From Microcystis aeruginosa LEGE 91341 (GTDB taxonomy: Bacteria > Cyanobacteriota > Cyanobacteriia > Cyanobacteriales > Microcystaceae): a stretch of DNA of 48,463 bases. The translations under genes were made by a program, and so were the position numbers. The notes beneath the pieces are model-generated. The model was not told the origin of the DNA. It searched no databases and saw only the letters and a list, made by a program, of their open reading frames with translations. The first letter of the stretch is position 1. Every line of letters begins with the position of its first letter. The stretch lies in assembly GCF_015206885.1 (NCBI RefSeq), contig NZ_JADEXY010000011.1, positions 1 through 48,463 of the forward strand. Reading direction: 5' to 3'. Shown piece after piece: positions 18,276-27,106 of this stretch.

Positions 18276-19952
18276 ATGATGACTACACAAACACTGAAAG
18301 CTCTAGTCAATACTGTTATCAAACAATCTACCCTAGATAGCAGTCAGATTACTGATCTTACTCAAAAATTTTCCTTAACAGCAGGAGATAAAATTGAGAT
18401 TAATAATTACAAATCTGCGGACAATAATCACTGGGAATTAGAATTAACAACCCCTGTTAATCAGATGACGAAATGGTTCGCTTATATTCCCCATGTCGAA
18501 ATTAAAAGTAATGACCCTCTGGCCAAGATATTGCAAGACATTAAGCTGTCTCAATTTAAGGTGTATCACCGACCAACAGAACAAGATTTAGAAGGAGTGG
18601 GGATTCCCCCTAATGGACAAGACAACCGTTCAGAAAGAATTTGTCCTGTTTACGTTCTTAGTCCAAGAAGACAAACAGATTCTTTAGTTAGACAACTGAT
18701 TACACTGCTTCCGGTCAAGGATACAGCGTTCATTATTGCAGAACGATTGGTACAATATCCCGAAGATTATCTCCCCACTATTTCTCAATTTGAAAAAGCG
18801 GTTATTGTCCAATCTTTTGTTGGTGTCGGTCCTCCTAAACCAGATGCAACTCCTTATCCAGATTGGGCAAAAGAAAGACACGACAAAGAGTTATGGAGAC
18901 TCGAACAATCTATCCGTCTATTACAGTCGATAAATCGAAAAATCTCAGCTGTCGTTTGTGCGATGGGAGATTCTCAAAAACATTCATCCAAAGATGTGCG
19001 AGAAACAATGCAAACGAGATTAGACAATCTTCTGGATAAGTATAATCTCTCGGCTCTAAAACAGCCAATTACTTGGGGAGCAGATGAATTAGTAGCAATG
19101 GGAATCGCTCAAACTCTTCCTAAAACTAAAGTGCGTGTTCGCATCTCTAATAAGGAGACTGAAATGTGGTACGACGGGAGACGACCACCGAGAGAACTTG
19201 TGACCGAAAAATTACAAGCAGTTGGGTTAGAAGAATCAGAAACTGACTGGGATTTTGAGGTCGCTATCCTAACTCGTCGTCAAAATGGTAGTATTGATGA
19301 TTATCAGAAAGACGACTGGGAACAAGCCCAGTTAGATGAGCAATTTCTGGCTCAATATAAGAACTATTCTTCTGAGCAACGCGCTAAATTAGTCATCATT
19401 GATGCCCGACTTTTTAATGGGGCTTGGAATGTCACTTCTGTGTTACCTTATGATGATTTATTAGCCTTCGGTAGTTGGGGAACATTTGGCAATTGTGTTG
19501 GCTCAACTTTGGCGGTGGCAAAAATTCTTTTCTACTCTAAAAATTCCGCCGCTCAAAGACAACTTTACCTGGAGGCAATTGCTCATGATGTTTTTGCTAA
19601 TGGCTATAAAGAAGTTCAACGATCCGAAGAACCTAAAAGCTTCTGTAATCAGCTAAAAAATCAAACAGGAATAACTTTCAAGCATTACGACGGATATGAT
19701 AATCCTGCTACGGTCAAAAAAGTCTTTGAGGTCTTAAATCGGCACGTTAATGCCAGAATGCAAGAACATTTTGCAGGACTTCCCAGTGTTAATAACCGAG
19801 TCTTCCGAATTACTCCCCAACTTTGGCGCACTTTTGAGAGTGAAGTCCACATCTGGCCAAGATTACCAGAGGAAATTCATAAAGTTGGTATCTATCGTAC
19901 CGATCTGGAAGCGATCGCTTTTAATCCTTCATTGGGTGATCAATTCGTCTAA
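18276..19952 (+). CDS. DUF4127 family protein with SH3-like N-terminus
   Basis: 558 residues. The middle and C-terminal parts follow the DUF4127 plan: WGADELVAMGIAQTLPKTKV, then RRPPRELVTEKLQAVG, the strand DFEVAILTRRQ, AKLVIIDARLFNGAWN, and GSWGTFGNCVGSTLA (about 399-413), matching the family's GWNT.GNTLGT signature. Residues about 25-75 (LTAGDKIEINNYKS..W.LEL) look like a bacterial SH3-like domain, as used by wall-binding enzymes. DUF4127 members have no proven activity. No signal peptide. SD AAGGAGC precedes ATGATG at 18276. Fourth gene of the cassette with hydrolase, lysozyme and lectin; the context suggests an envelope or polymer substrate. Family identified from motifs, moderately sure. 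Confidence 0.68.
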   Translation: MMTTQTLKALVNTVIKQSTLDSSQITDLTQKFSLTAGDKIEINNYKSADNNHWELELTTPVNQMTKWFAYIPHVEIKSNDPLAKILQDIKLSQFKVYHRPTEQDLEGVGIPPNGQDNRSERICPVYVLSPRRQTDSLVRQLITLLPVKDTAFIIAERLVQYPEDYLPTISQFEKAVIVQSFVGVGPPKPDATPYPDWAKERHDKELWRLEQSIRLLQSINRKISAVVCAMGDSQKHSSKDVRETMQTRLDNLLDKYNLSALKQPITWGADELVAMGIAQTLPKTKVRVRISNKETEMWYDGRRPPRELVTEKLQAVGLEESETDWDFEVAILTRRQNGSIDDYQKDDWEQAQLDEQFLAQYKNYSSEQRAKLVIIDARLFNGAWNVTSVLPYDDLLAFGSWGTFGNCVGSTLAVAKILFYSKNSAAQRQLYLEAIAHDVFANGYKEVQRSEEPKSFCNQLKNQTGITFKHYDGYDNPATVKKVFEVLNRHVNARMQEHFAGLPSVNNRVFRITPQLWRTFESEVHIWPRLPEEIHKVGIYRTDLEAIAFNPSLGDQFV

Positions 19953-20067
19953 CAGTCAATTTTTCAACAATCTCATAACGCTCTTCTGGAACTCTGGCAA
20001 AAATCTTACAGTCTCTCAACGCTGGCTCTCTTATGGGGTAAGCCTTCAAGCGAGTGCTAACTAACAG

Positions 20068-20090
20068 AAACTCGAAATTTGAGTTTTTAT
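20068..20090 (+). terminator. Possible weak terminator after the DUF4127 gene
   Basis: AAACTC (20068-20073) can pair with GAGTTT (20081-20086) around a 7-base loop and is followed by TTAT. It is 115 bases past the stop. The rest of 19953-20234 shows nothing gene-like. Confidence 0.3.
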
Positions 20091-20234
20091 TAGAAAAAAA
20101 GTTAGCGTTCCCTTGTCAAGCAAGAGTTTCAGAATCTGGATTCGGTCGGGGATTTCCGAAAGTCCCAGAAGAGCGATATATCCCCCAGGGTTTTAGAAGA
20201 GCGATAAGCATAATCATCTCGCTTTCGTTAAAAA

Positions 20235-22472
20235 TCACTGATTACTGTTGACTAACTCCTGCTTAATTACTCGAGAATTTTGATGAGCAAGGGGTAAAGT
20301 AAACCAAAATTGTGAGCCAACCCGGGGGGTACTTTTTACCCCAATTCTCCCGGAGTGAGCCTCGATAATTTGCCGACATTGGTAGGAACCTAAACCAATG
20401 CCCGTTAGGTGTTGATTATGAAGATTTCTTACATATAAATGGAAAAGATGTTGACATTGTTCCTCATCCATGCCAATACCATTATCGCTTAAAGTGCAGT
20501 AGAGCATATCTTGGTCAATACGAGCATCTAAGGCTAACTGAATTGGTGAAGGATTATGTTTTAAGGCATTATTTAATAATTGTTCAAAAACACTTCTTAG
20601 CTGACAAGGATCGGCATTAATAGCAGGTAAATTATCGGGGATAAGATTAATAAAAGTAGCTTGGTATAAATCAAAATCTTTTTGCCAATCTTTCAGCCAA
20701 ATTTCCACCTGTTCTTTTAAAAATAGAGGTTGACGATGCAAGATTAAAGGCCGTTCTTCAGCAAAATGATTTTCTGATAAAGCATTAATTAAATTTAATT
20801 GTCGATCGCAACTACGCACCACCTGATCGAGCATTGCTCGCGAGATAGTTACCTTTTCTGTTTGCCGACACTGGAAATTTTTTAATAACATCACTAATCC
20901 CATAATCGAAGTGCGAAGATCGTGGGATACTGCCTGTAAAAAAACCGTTTTCATTTCGTATAAACGCTGAATTTCCCGGACTTTTTCCCGCAGTTCGAGG
21001 GTTCTTGTTTCCACTTCCCGTTCTAAATTATTATTCAAGCTTTGCACCCTCTGATATAGTTGCGCTTGGCCGATAGCGATACAAACTTGGGTGGCTAACT
21101 GTTCTAATAATTTGACCTCGCTTTTTTGCCAATGACGGGGATGGGAATATTGATGGACTACTAAAGCGCCTAAATGTTGATTATTAACCGTTAGAGGTAA
21201 AACTAAAGAGGATTTAACTTGCAGGTATTCGTAATAACCCTTGAGAGTGGGCAGCGTTTGCACCTTAGCGGTATTATCAGCAATAATTAACTTATCTAAA
21301 GAAAATAATTGTCCTAATTCTTCCAGTAATTCTGGTTCGGGAAACCAACCCATGAGCGGGGGAATCTGGGGACGACGGGACTCGGCGATTACCTTGGCCC
21401 ACCCCCCCTCTTGACAGTGACCGATATAGACTTGATCGGCATCGAGAAAATGTCTGATTTCCTCAACAATGGTATTTAAAACCTGATCTATATCTAAAGA
21501 TTGATGGACTTTTAAAGCAACTTGTGTTAATAAATGTTCTCGTTCTAAAGTTTCATTTAAAGCTCGATCGATCTGTTGTCTTTCGGTAATCGCCGCCGAT
21601 AAAAACAGAGAAGTTGACATGACAATGACTAAAAAGATTTGTAAGATCAGGACACCTCTGGTATAATCAGGAGCCTGTAGGATAAAAGGGCTGATTCCCC
21701 CGACCAATCCCCTCAAAGCTAAGATAGACACCAAAAAATTCGCTATTACCGCTCCCCAGGTCTGAAAACGCATGGCAGCCCAAACCACAAAGGGAAAAGG
21801 TAGATATTCGAGGTACTGCACCATACTCCAATCGGGGTTAAGAAAATTCTGTTGACCACCAAAAACCACAGAACTCACCACCGTTAGCAAACTCAGACAA
21901 ACTAACGCCTCGCCAAAGCGTTGGGGTTGCCGGGGTTCCCGCAGGGACTGACGATTGAAGCAAAAACGCAACAGCAGCGGCGTGGTCATTAAGATACCTG
22001 TACTATCTCCGAGCCAGATAATGCCCCAAGACTGTCCAAATTGCCGCCAATCCCAAGTATTTAGCCAACTACGGGCAAAAGTATCGATAGTGGCATTAAC
22101 TGCCGAGGCCAATAAGGCTGCTAAAAATACCAGTAAAAGGATATCGCGAATGCGCTGTAAAGTGGCGGAAAATCTCAGATAATGCAGGAATTGCGCCCCT
22201 AACAGAGCCGATATACTGCTACCGACCGCCGAAAATAGAGCTATGGGCCAACTGCCCCCTAAAAAGAAGTTAAGAAGCAAATCTCCGATAAAAACGCCTA
22301 AAACTAGCCTTTTTCCCCCTAAAAAAACAGCAGTTAAGCCAATACCGGCACTCATCCAAATTGGGGCAGGTCGCGACCCTAAATTTAAGCAGAGATAGCC
22401 TAGCCAACCAACACCCAGATAAACTAGGGCAACAAGCACAATTTTAGACCGATCTGATGAAATACGTAGCAT
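20235..22472 (-). CDS. MASE1-GAF hybrid sensor histidine kinase
   Basis: 745 residues. The first 290 are a MASE1-type membrane sensor with about eight hydrophobic segments and typical APIWMSAGIGLTAVFLGGKR and GIIWLGDSTGILMTTPLLL. A GAF domain follows (about 320-465), then a coiled coil and a HisKA domain with phospho-acceptor H517 in QAVSHDLRTS. The ATPase domain has N-box LNNALKHN, G1 DNGIGMDEEQ, and G2 GIGLGSY. It should autophosphorylate and pass phosphate to a regulator. The NarL-type regulator transcribed away from it, 230 bases upstream, is the obvious partner. Signal unknown; MASE1 ligands are not established. Start at the ATG at 22470-22472. Confidence 0.9.
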   Translation of the reverse strand: MLRISSDRSKIVLVALVYLGVGWLGYLCLNLGSRPAPIWMSAGIGLTAVFLGGKRLVLGVFIGDLLLNFFLGGSWPIALFSAVGSSISALLGAQFLHYLRFSATLQRIRDILLLVFLAALLASAVNATIDTFARSWLNTWDWRQFGQSWGIIWLGDSTGILMTTPLLLRFCFNRQSLREPRQPQRFGEALVCLSLLTVVSSVVFGGQQNFLNPDWSMVQYLEYLPFPFVVWAAMRFQTWGAVIANFLVSILALRGLVGGISPFILQAPDYTRGVLILQIFLVIVMSTSLFLSAAITERQQIDRALNETLEREHLLTQVALKVHQSLDIDQVLNTIVEEIRHFLDADQVYIGHCQEGGWAKVIAESRRPQIPPLMGWFPEPELLEELGQLFSLDKLIIADNTAKVQTLPTLKGYYEYLQVKSSLVLPLTVNNQHLGALVVHQYSHPRHWQKSEVKLLEQLATQVCIAIGQAQLYQRVQSLNNNLEREVETRTLELREKVREIQRLYEMKTVFLQAVSHDLRTSIMGLVMLLKNFQCRQTEKVTISRAMLDQVVRSCDRQLNLINALSENHFAEERPLILHRQPLFLKEQVEIWLKDWQKDFDLYQATFINLIPDNLPAINADPCQLRSVFEQLLNNALKHNPSPIQLALDARIDQDMLYCTLSDNGIGMDEEQCQHLFHLYVRNLHNQHLTGIGLGSYQCRQIIEAHSGRIGVKSTPRVGSQFWFTLPLAHQNSRVIKQELVNSNQ

Positions 22473-22615
22473 TTTCAGTTATCAGTTATCAGTTATCAGT
22501 TATCAGATTTGGGTTCTAAGTGAGCAGTGTGTATTAAGCGAGCAGTATTAAATGGTAGTTTCCCACTGTCTTTTCACTGGTCCCTGGTCACTGAATCACT
22601 GATCACTGTTAATCT
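22473..22615. repeat. Tandem CAGTTAT heptamers and 'tcactg' simple repeats
   Basis: 22475-22506 is built of about four CAGTTAT units immediately before the kinase start on the minus strand. At 22565-22610 there is an irregular run of GGTCACTGAATCACTGATCACTG. A similar CAGTGATCAG run is found at 26580-26615. These lie in the divergent promoter region of the two-component pair. Confidence 0.6.
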
Positions 22616-22700
22616 CTCTCCAGATTGCCTAAACTAGGAGTAGTTCTGCTTCATGCAGATGGGTGAAAACCGTACATTTTCCCGTTAGGAATCAAAGATC

Positions 22701-23333
22701 ATGCGGATTTTAATTGTTGAAGACGATCCTTTAATGCAGTTAGGTTTAGAACAAGCGCTCGGTGAACAGCCGGATTTTGAGATCGTCGGTCAAGCCAGTG
22801 ATGGTCTGGCGGGGGTACAATTAGCCCTATCCCTACGGCCAGATTTAGTGGTCATGGACATCGGTTTACCCCGTCTCGATGGCATTGCGGCAACTAAACA
22901 GATTAAGGAAGGTTTAGCTAATGTTCATGTGGTCATGCTCACTTCCCATACTCTGCAACAGGAAGTGATCGCAGCTCTGGCCAGTGGTGCTGATGCCTAT
23001 TGTATCAAGGGAGCGAGTCTCGATCGCCTTTTGGCCGCTATTGAAGCAGCTAAGGACGGGGCCACCTATTTAGACCCTCAAATTGCCCGTTTAGTCATGG
23101 ATAATCTCAAACCGCCAGCAGTGCAACCTAATCCCAATCTAGCACTTTTATCGGAGCGAGAAATGGAGGTTTTAAAGTTAATTGTCGAGGGAAAAAGTAA
23201 CGCTGAAATCGCCGAAAAGCTCTATTTAAGCACCAATACGATTAAAACTCATGTGCGGGGAATTATGAATAAATTGGCCGTGGACGACCGAGTACAAGCG
23301 GCTGTAATTGCCCTGCGTTCTGGTATTGTTTAA
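22701..23333 (+). CDS. NarL/LuxR-family response regulator
   Basis: 210 residues. The receiver domain (1-120) has the acidic pair ED8-9, phospho-acceptor D53 in VVMDIGLP, T81 and K103. The C-terminal LuxR-type helix-turn-helix (about 148-208) reads LSEREMEVLKLIVEGKSNAEIAEKLYLSTNTIKTHV. It should be phosphorylated and bind promoter DNA as a dimer. It is divergent from the MASE1 histidine kinase, the likely cognate sensor. Regulon unknown. Confidence 0.9.
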   Translation: MRILIVEDDPLMQLGLEQALGEQPDFEIVGQASDGLAGVQLALSLRPDLVVMDIGLPRLDGIAATKQIKEGLANVHVVMLTSHTLQQEVIAALASGADAYCIKGASLDRLLAAIEAAKDGATYLDPQIARLVMDNLKPPAVQPNPNLALLSEREMEVLKLIVEGKSNAEIAEKLYLSTNTIKTHVRGIMNKLAVDDRVQAAVIALRSGIV

Positions 23334-23366
23334 AGAGAAAATGGCGATTTACCCACAGGAATATTC

Positions 23367-23493
23367 TAAGCTGTTCGTAATGTAAATTGCTTGTTGAGAC
23401 AAGGCAAGAGGCAAGAGGAAAAAGGCAACAGTAAAGGGGTTGGGGGAGGTTCGGCCAATCTAAGAATAAGCGGTTTAAATGCGTCTTAGCTTA
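23367..23493. mobile_element. MITE-like element, 127 bp (TAAGCT ends), copy 1
   Basis: The left end TAAGCTGTTCGTAATGTAAA and the reverse complement of the right end, TAAGCTAAGACGCATTTAAA, are imperfect inverted repeats; both continue to GCTT. The right third (CTAAGAATAAGCGG, AATGCGTCTTAGCT) is nearly identical to 26713-26746. No coding content. It lies about 85 bases before the Uma2 start and probably contributes to that promoter region. Confidence 0.6.
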
Positions 23494-23576
23494 CCTCAAT
23501 TACTACTGCTACAATTGCCCAAAAAATCCCTTCAATAATTTATAATAAGTTATCGACCTATCTCTGTTGGACAACC

Positions 23577-24329
23577 ATGACTATCGCTCAAAGCTTACCC
23601 CTAGTCGAGTCTCATGTAAACCCTGAGATAATCTTCCCAAAAGGCGAATTTTGGAGTGATGAACCACCCTTGGAAAGTAACCTACATCTACAACAAATTA
23701 TTTTATTAATTCAGTGTTTAGAATGGTGGTGGCGCGAGCGAGAAGATTATTTTGCCACTGGCAATTTAACGATCTATTACAGTCCCAACCAGAAAAAGTC
23801 AGAATTCTTTCGTGGTCCCGATTTTTTCGTCGTTTTGGGGACAAATTCTAACCCCAACCGCAGAAGTTGGGTAGTTTGGCAAGAAGAGGGCAAATATCCC
23901 AATTTAATTATCGAAATTCTCTCCGATAGTACCGCCAAAGTTGACCGAGAGGAGAAAAAACAAATTTATCAAGATATATTTCGCACTCCCGATTATTTTT
24001 GGTTTGACCCAGAAAGCTTAGAATTTGAAGGATTTACTCTAATTAGCGGTCAATATCAACCGATTACCCCCAATGCCCAGGGATGGCTCTGGAGTCAACA
24101 ATTAGGCTTATATTTGGGTTTGTCTGCCAATAAATTGCGCTATTTTACCCCCGAAGGGGAATTAGTACCCACTCCCGCAGAAGCGGCACAACAGGCAGAA
24201 AATCGGGTTTTAGAGGCAGAAAATCGGGTTTTAGAGGCAGAAAACCAAGTACAGCAAGAAAAACAAAAAGCGGCGAAATTAGCGGCTAAACTGCGGGAAT
24301 TAGGGATAGATACCGAGGAAAATCTCTAA
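23577..24329 (+). CDS. Uma2-family (DUF820) restriction endonuclease-like protein
   Basis: 250 residues. The core (about 55-190) carries the PD-(D/E)XK fold signature of Uma2: RGPDFFVVLG, then PNLIIEILSDSTAKVDREEKKQIYQ and DYFWFDPESLEF. These proteins are very abundant in cyanobacteria; cellular role is unproven. The C-terminus is a coiled coil of repeated AENRVLE units (about 207-240), produced by a 21-base direct duplication around 24196-24238. Start ATG at 23577. No partner gene nearby. Confidence 0.88.
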   Translation: MTIAQSLPLVESHVNPEIIFPKGEFWSDEPPLESNLHLQQIILLIQCLEWWWREREDYFATGNLTIYYSPNQKKSEFFRGPDFFVVLGTNSNPNRRSWVVWQEEGKYPNLIIEILSDSTAKVDREEKKQIYQDIFRTPDYFWFDPESLEFEGFTLISGQYQPITPNAQGWLWSQQLGLYLGLSANKLRYFTPEGELVPTPAEAAQQAENRVLEAENRVLEAENQVQQEKQKAAKLAAKLRELGIDTEENL

Positions 24330-24387
24330 TCTTCATTTTCGGTGAGAAGTGAGGGTATTTGGTGTCATTTAGAGGCTGAATACTTGA

Positions 24388-25524
24388 CTAATCGCAGAAA
24401 GCTCCGCGCAAGCGTAAATTTTCCCGCAATTCCTCAGTCATACCCACGTTATCGGCAAACTTTGCCCCCTGCACTTTTGCCCCGCTAAAATTAGCTTGAG
24501 TGATGTTGACTTCAACCAAATTAGCTCCTTCTAAATTAGAGCCAATTAAATTAGCTAAAGCCAAACTAGAACGGTAAAAATCAGCATAACTTAAATCGGC
24601 ATTAGCTAATAAGGCTCCGCTTAAATCCGCTCCCTTAAAACTAGCATGACTGCCGTTAATTTCACTTAAATCAGCATCGGTTAAATTGGCCCCCCGCAGA
24701 TTAGCTTGATAGAGATTAGCCATGCCTAAAGATATACCACTTAATTCCGCTGCCAGGAGATTTGCCCCAGTAAAATCCGTTAGGGAATTGAGTTCAGCTA
24801 ATTGGGCTAATTCCAGAAAATCATCACTAACAGCAGCATAAATTCCCTCGATTTGTGCCTGCAATTTCTCTAAATTTTCTGATGCTGCCGGTTGCGGTTC
24901 AACTAGAACATTATCTAATTCCACCTGCGATGAACCCAAAGAAATACAACTCAAAAAAGCATCAAATTGATTTTCCATCAGGAAAAATGCTAACTTTCGC
25001 TCTAAAATACTATGTTTATTGGGACTTAGATCGTGTTTCCATAATCCCGATGTTTCCGTGATACAAATATCGGCAGCTGTCAGCGAAAATTGCACTGTCA
25101 GATGATAAGGTTCTTCCTCCACACTGACGGTTCCTAGGTTAATCCTTTCGATCGCTCCTGTAAATATTGACTGAGGACTTTTGAAAGATAACCGCCATTG
25201 ATGATTATTAATACGATTTATGTATAAATCTTGACTAGAAAGAGGATTTGGTGTTAGGTGACAATTAACTAAAAGAAAATCTAATTTTCCTCCTTTTAGT
25301 CCCCATTTAATTTCCCCGCCGAGGAGAGATTGAATTTGAGCTTGTAGGTGTAAAGTTAAATATAAATCAAATTTTTGCGAGTCGGTGGCTACTGGTTCTA
25401 GGGTTAACGATACACTATCGGGATAGCGATCGAAGGCAGCTAAAAGACGCATAATCCAAAAAAGAAAAGCTAAAATAAACAGTAAAAAAGTGGTGTTTCT
25501 CTGGCCCCAAAGCCGAGAACTCAC
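24388..25524 (-). CDS. Membrane-anchored pentapeptide-repeat protein
   Basis: 378 residues. Residues about 11-30 (FLLFILAFLFWIMRLLAAF) form an N-terminal membrane anchor. A middle domain (about 35-225) is not recognised. Residues about 250-360 are pentapeptide repeats of A(D/N)LXX type (GANLTDADLS, GADLSGALLANADLSYADF), which fold into a right-handed quadrilateral beta helix. The segment after the anchor should lie on the periplasmic or lumenal side if the anchor is N-in. Such proteins are common in cyanobacteria and usually of unknown role. Function not assignable. Confidence 0.82.
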   Translation of the reverse strand: MSSRLWGQRNTTFLLFILAFLFWIMRLLAAFDRYPDSVSLTLEPVATDSQKFDLYLTLHLQAQIQSLLGGEIKWGLKGGKLDFLLVNCHLTPNPLSSQDLYINRINNHQWRLSFKSPQSIFTGAIERINLGTVSVEEEPYHLTVQFSLTAADICITETSGLWKHDLSPNKHSILERKLAFFLMENQFDAFLSCISLGSSQVELDNVLVEPQPAASENLEKLQAQIEGIYAAVSDDFLELAQLAELNSLTDFTGANLLAAELSGISLGMANLYQANLRGANLTDADLSEINGSHASFKGADLSGALLANADLSYADFYRSSLALANLIGSNLEGANLVEVNITQANFSGAKVQGAKFADNVGMTEELRENLRLRGAFCD

Positions 25525-25615
25525 CCCTATTTAAAACAATAGCTGATTTTCTCGATCCTCGCTGAACATTTCTTCAGCGATCGCTGAATGATTGCCCCCG
25601 AAAATCAAGGTTAAA

Positions 25616-26509
25616 TTAGTTGACTTTCTCTTTTTTGCCGATCTTGTCGTCCGCATTAAAAAACATCGGCAAAAAGCGTTCCATAAACATTTGTGGATCA
25701 CGATTCCAGGCTTTTTGAGCCGCTTCTACCCGGAATAATTGCAATTTCGGGTCGAGAAGGGATTGGGGTAAACGTTCCATCAGATATTGAGGACGTTCCC
25801 AGAGCGGCATAGTGGCGGCGATTTCCATTAAATGACCGACGCGGCGTAATTCTGCCCCCAGGGTGATGTCCATACCCGATTCATAGGCGGCCTGTTCGAT
25901 CGCCGAGTATTTGGCCTTAGCTTTTTCGACTTTTTGCCGATGTTCGGGGCTTTTTTGGGCAATTTTGGCTAACCAACGATTACCCCAACGCACATGGCCC
26001 GCTTCTTCGGGAAAGATTTTGGCGATCGTTTCCTGAATTTGCAGATTTTCCGGGGTTTGTTCCCCTGCTTTGAGGGCATAAATATGGGCGGCAAAGTATT
26101 CGCATCCCCGTTTTTCCGTGACGTTAATTGCCGCTAGGGCTGCAATCAGTCTATCTTCCCTTTGTTCTTCGCCTTGGAATTGATCTTGATCGAGAAGACG
26201 TTCAAATTCATCGATATAGGACAACCCCGGCGGTTTCCCCACATCGGCCCCCAATTCGATCAATAAATCGGTTAACCAGTAGGCATGGCGGGCCTCATCG
26301 GCGACGTGATGGGAAAGCTCCTGGATCAGTTCTTTTGGTTGTCCGTCTAGGGTTTCGATCAGTTCGGTCAGGTCTTTACAGCTACGTTGTTCGTTGTAGC
26401 GGTAACGGTTGAGGGTGACAAGATGAATTTCGCGATCGCTAATAACACGCTTCATGATGTCGCGAGCGCTCATCGTCTTCTTGAATTTACGAGGGTAAGC
26501 AACGGTCAT
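25616..26509 (-). CDS. Ferritin-like diiron protein
   Basis: 297 residues, all helical, with a complete diiron ligand set in ferritin-like order: E in YNEQRS (about 44), ExxH in DEARHAYW (about 74-77), E in TEKRGCEYF (about 132), and ExxH in EEAGHVRW (about 170-173). It may be an oxidase, hydroxylase or oxygen-responsive protein; relatives are sometimes labelled MiaE-like, but the tRNA hydroxylase function is not shown by sequence. No signal peptide, so cytoplasmic. It is separated from the pentapeptide gene by about 90 bases on the same strand. Substrate unknown. Confidence 0.75.
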   Translation of the reverse strand: MTVAYPRKFKKTMSARDIMKRVISDREIHLVTLNRYRYNEQRSCKDLTELIETLDGQPKELIQELSHHVADEARHAYWLTDLLIELGADVGKPPGLSYIDEFERLLDQDQFQGEEQREDRLIAALAAINVTEKRGCEYFAAHIYALKAGEQTPENLQIQETIAKIFPEEAGHVRWGNRWLAKIAQKSPEHRQKVEKAKAKYSAIEQAAYESGMDITLGAELRRVGHLMEIAATMPLWERPQYLMERLPQSLLDPKLQLFRVEAAQKAWNRDPQMFMERFLPMFFNADDKIGKKEKVN

Positions 26510-26618
26510 GATTTTGTATCGTTTTGTAAACGGCTTTCCGTATTCTAACGGAGTTTTTTCCCGATCTGGCGAGCTTTTTTCAGTGATCAGTAAACAGTAA
26601 TCAGTGACCAGTGAAAGA

Positions 26619-26748
26619 TAAGCTGCCCGAGCATTTAAATTGCTTGTGGAGATGAGATACTCTTTACCGTTGGCTCTTGCAAGAGTAAAGAGATTGGGGG
26701 GAGATTCGGCTAATCTAAGAATAAGCGGTTAAAATGCGTCTTAGCTGA
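26619..26748. mobile_element. MITE-like element, 130 bp (TAAGCT ends), copy 2
   Basis: It aligns with 23367-23493 over its length: shared left end TAAGCTG...TTAAATTGCTTGT, and near-identical right end AATCTAAGAATAAGCGGTT and AAAATGCGTCTTAGCT. The middle differs (ACTCTTTACC...AGAGTAAAGAG forms its own inverted repeat). It ends 22 bases before the next gene's ATG, so it likely forms the 5' leader of that mRNA. Confidence 0.6.
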
Positions 26749-26770
26749 TCGAGGAAAACTAGAATTGTCT

Positions 26771-27106
26771 ATGAACACATTCACTCCCCATCAAATTGTT
26801 AGTTTATTCTGCAAAAATCGAACTTTATACGGAGAAGTAATTCAGGTGATCGAAAGTCGTTCGGCTCTTTGGGTGCGTCCTCTTTGGTTAATTGTAGCCG
26901 ATAATTTTGAGACCATTGATGTGCGGGAAGGTTCCGATTTAATCCTACCAATCGAGTTATTTAACCCCGCCTTAGACACGGAAGTTTTACCCCTATTTTC
27001 TCAAGCAATTAAAGATAATTATATCGCCAATATTTCCTATCCTCTCCAAGAATTTGTGCAGAAAGTTTGTCAAAATTATCCCGAATATTTTCAGAAAAAT
27101 CTATGA
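26771..27106 (+). CDS. Conserved hypothetical protein, coupled to class II aldolase
   Basis: 111 residues from the ATG at 26771 (an in-frame TTG lies six bases earlier). No recognised domain; a beta-rich N-terminus (RTLYGEVIQVIESRSALWVRPLWLIV) and helical C-terminus. No signal peptide or membrane span. The stop overlaps the ATG of the next gene (ATGA at 27103), so the two proteins are probably made together. A role linked to the aldolase-family protein is inferred only from this overlap. Confidence 0.7.
   Translation: MNTFTPHQIVSLFCKNRTLYGEVIQVIESRSALWVRPLWLIVADNFETIDVREGSDLILPIELFNPALDTEVLPLFSQAIKDNYIANISYPLQEFVQKVCQNYPEYFQKNL

Noticed and set aside
14988-19952. Prophage interpretation of the lysozyme cassette
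   Set aside because: No holin, terminase, capsid, tail or integrase gene is near, and there are no attachment-site repeats around it that I can see.
20054-20251. 65-codon open frame after the DUF4127 gene
   Set aside because: Runs into the 3' end of the histidine kinase on the other strand and has no protein-like features.
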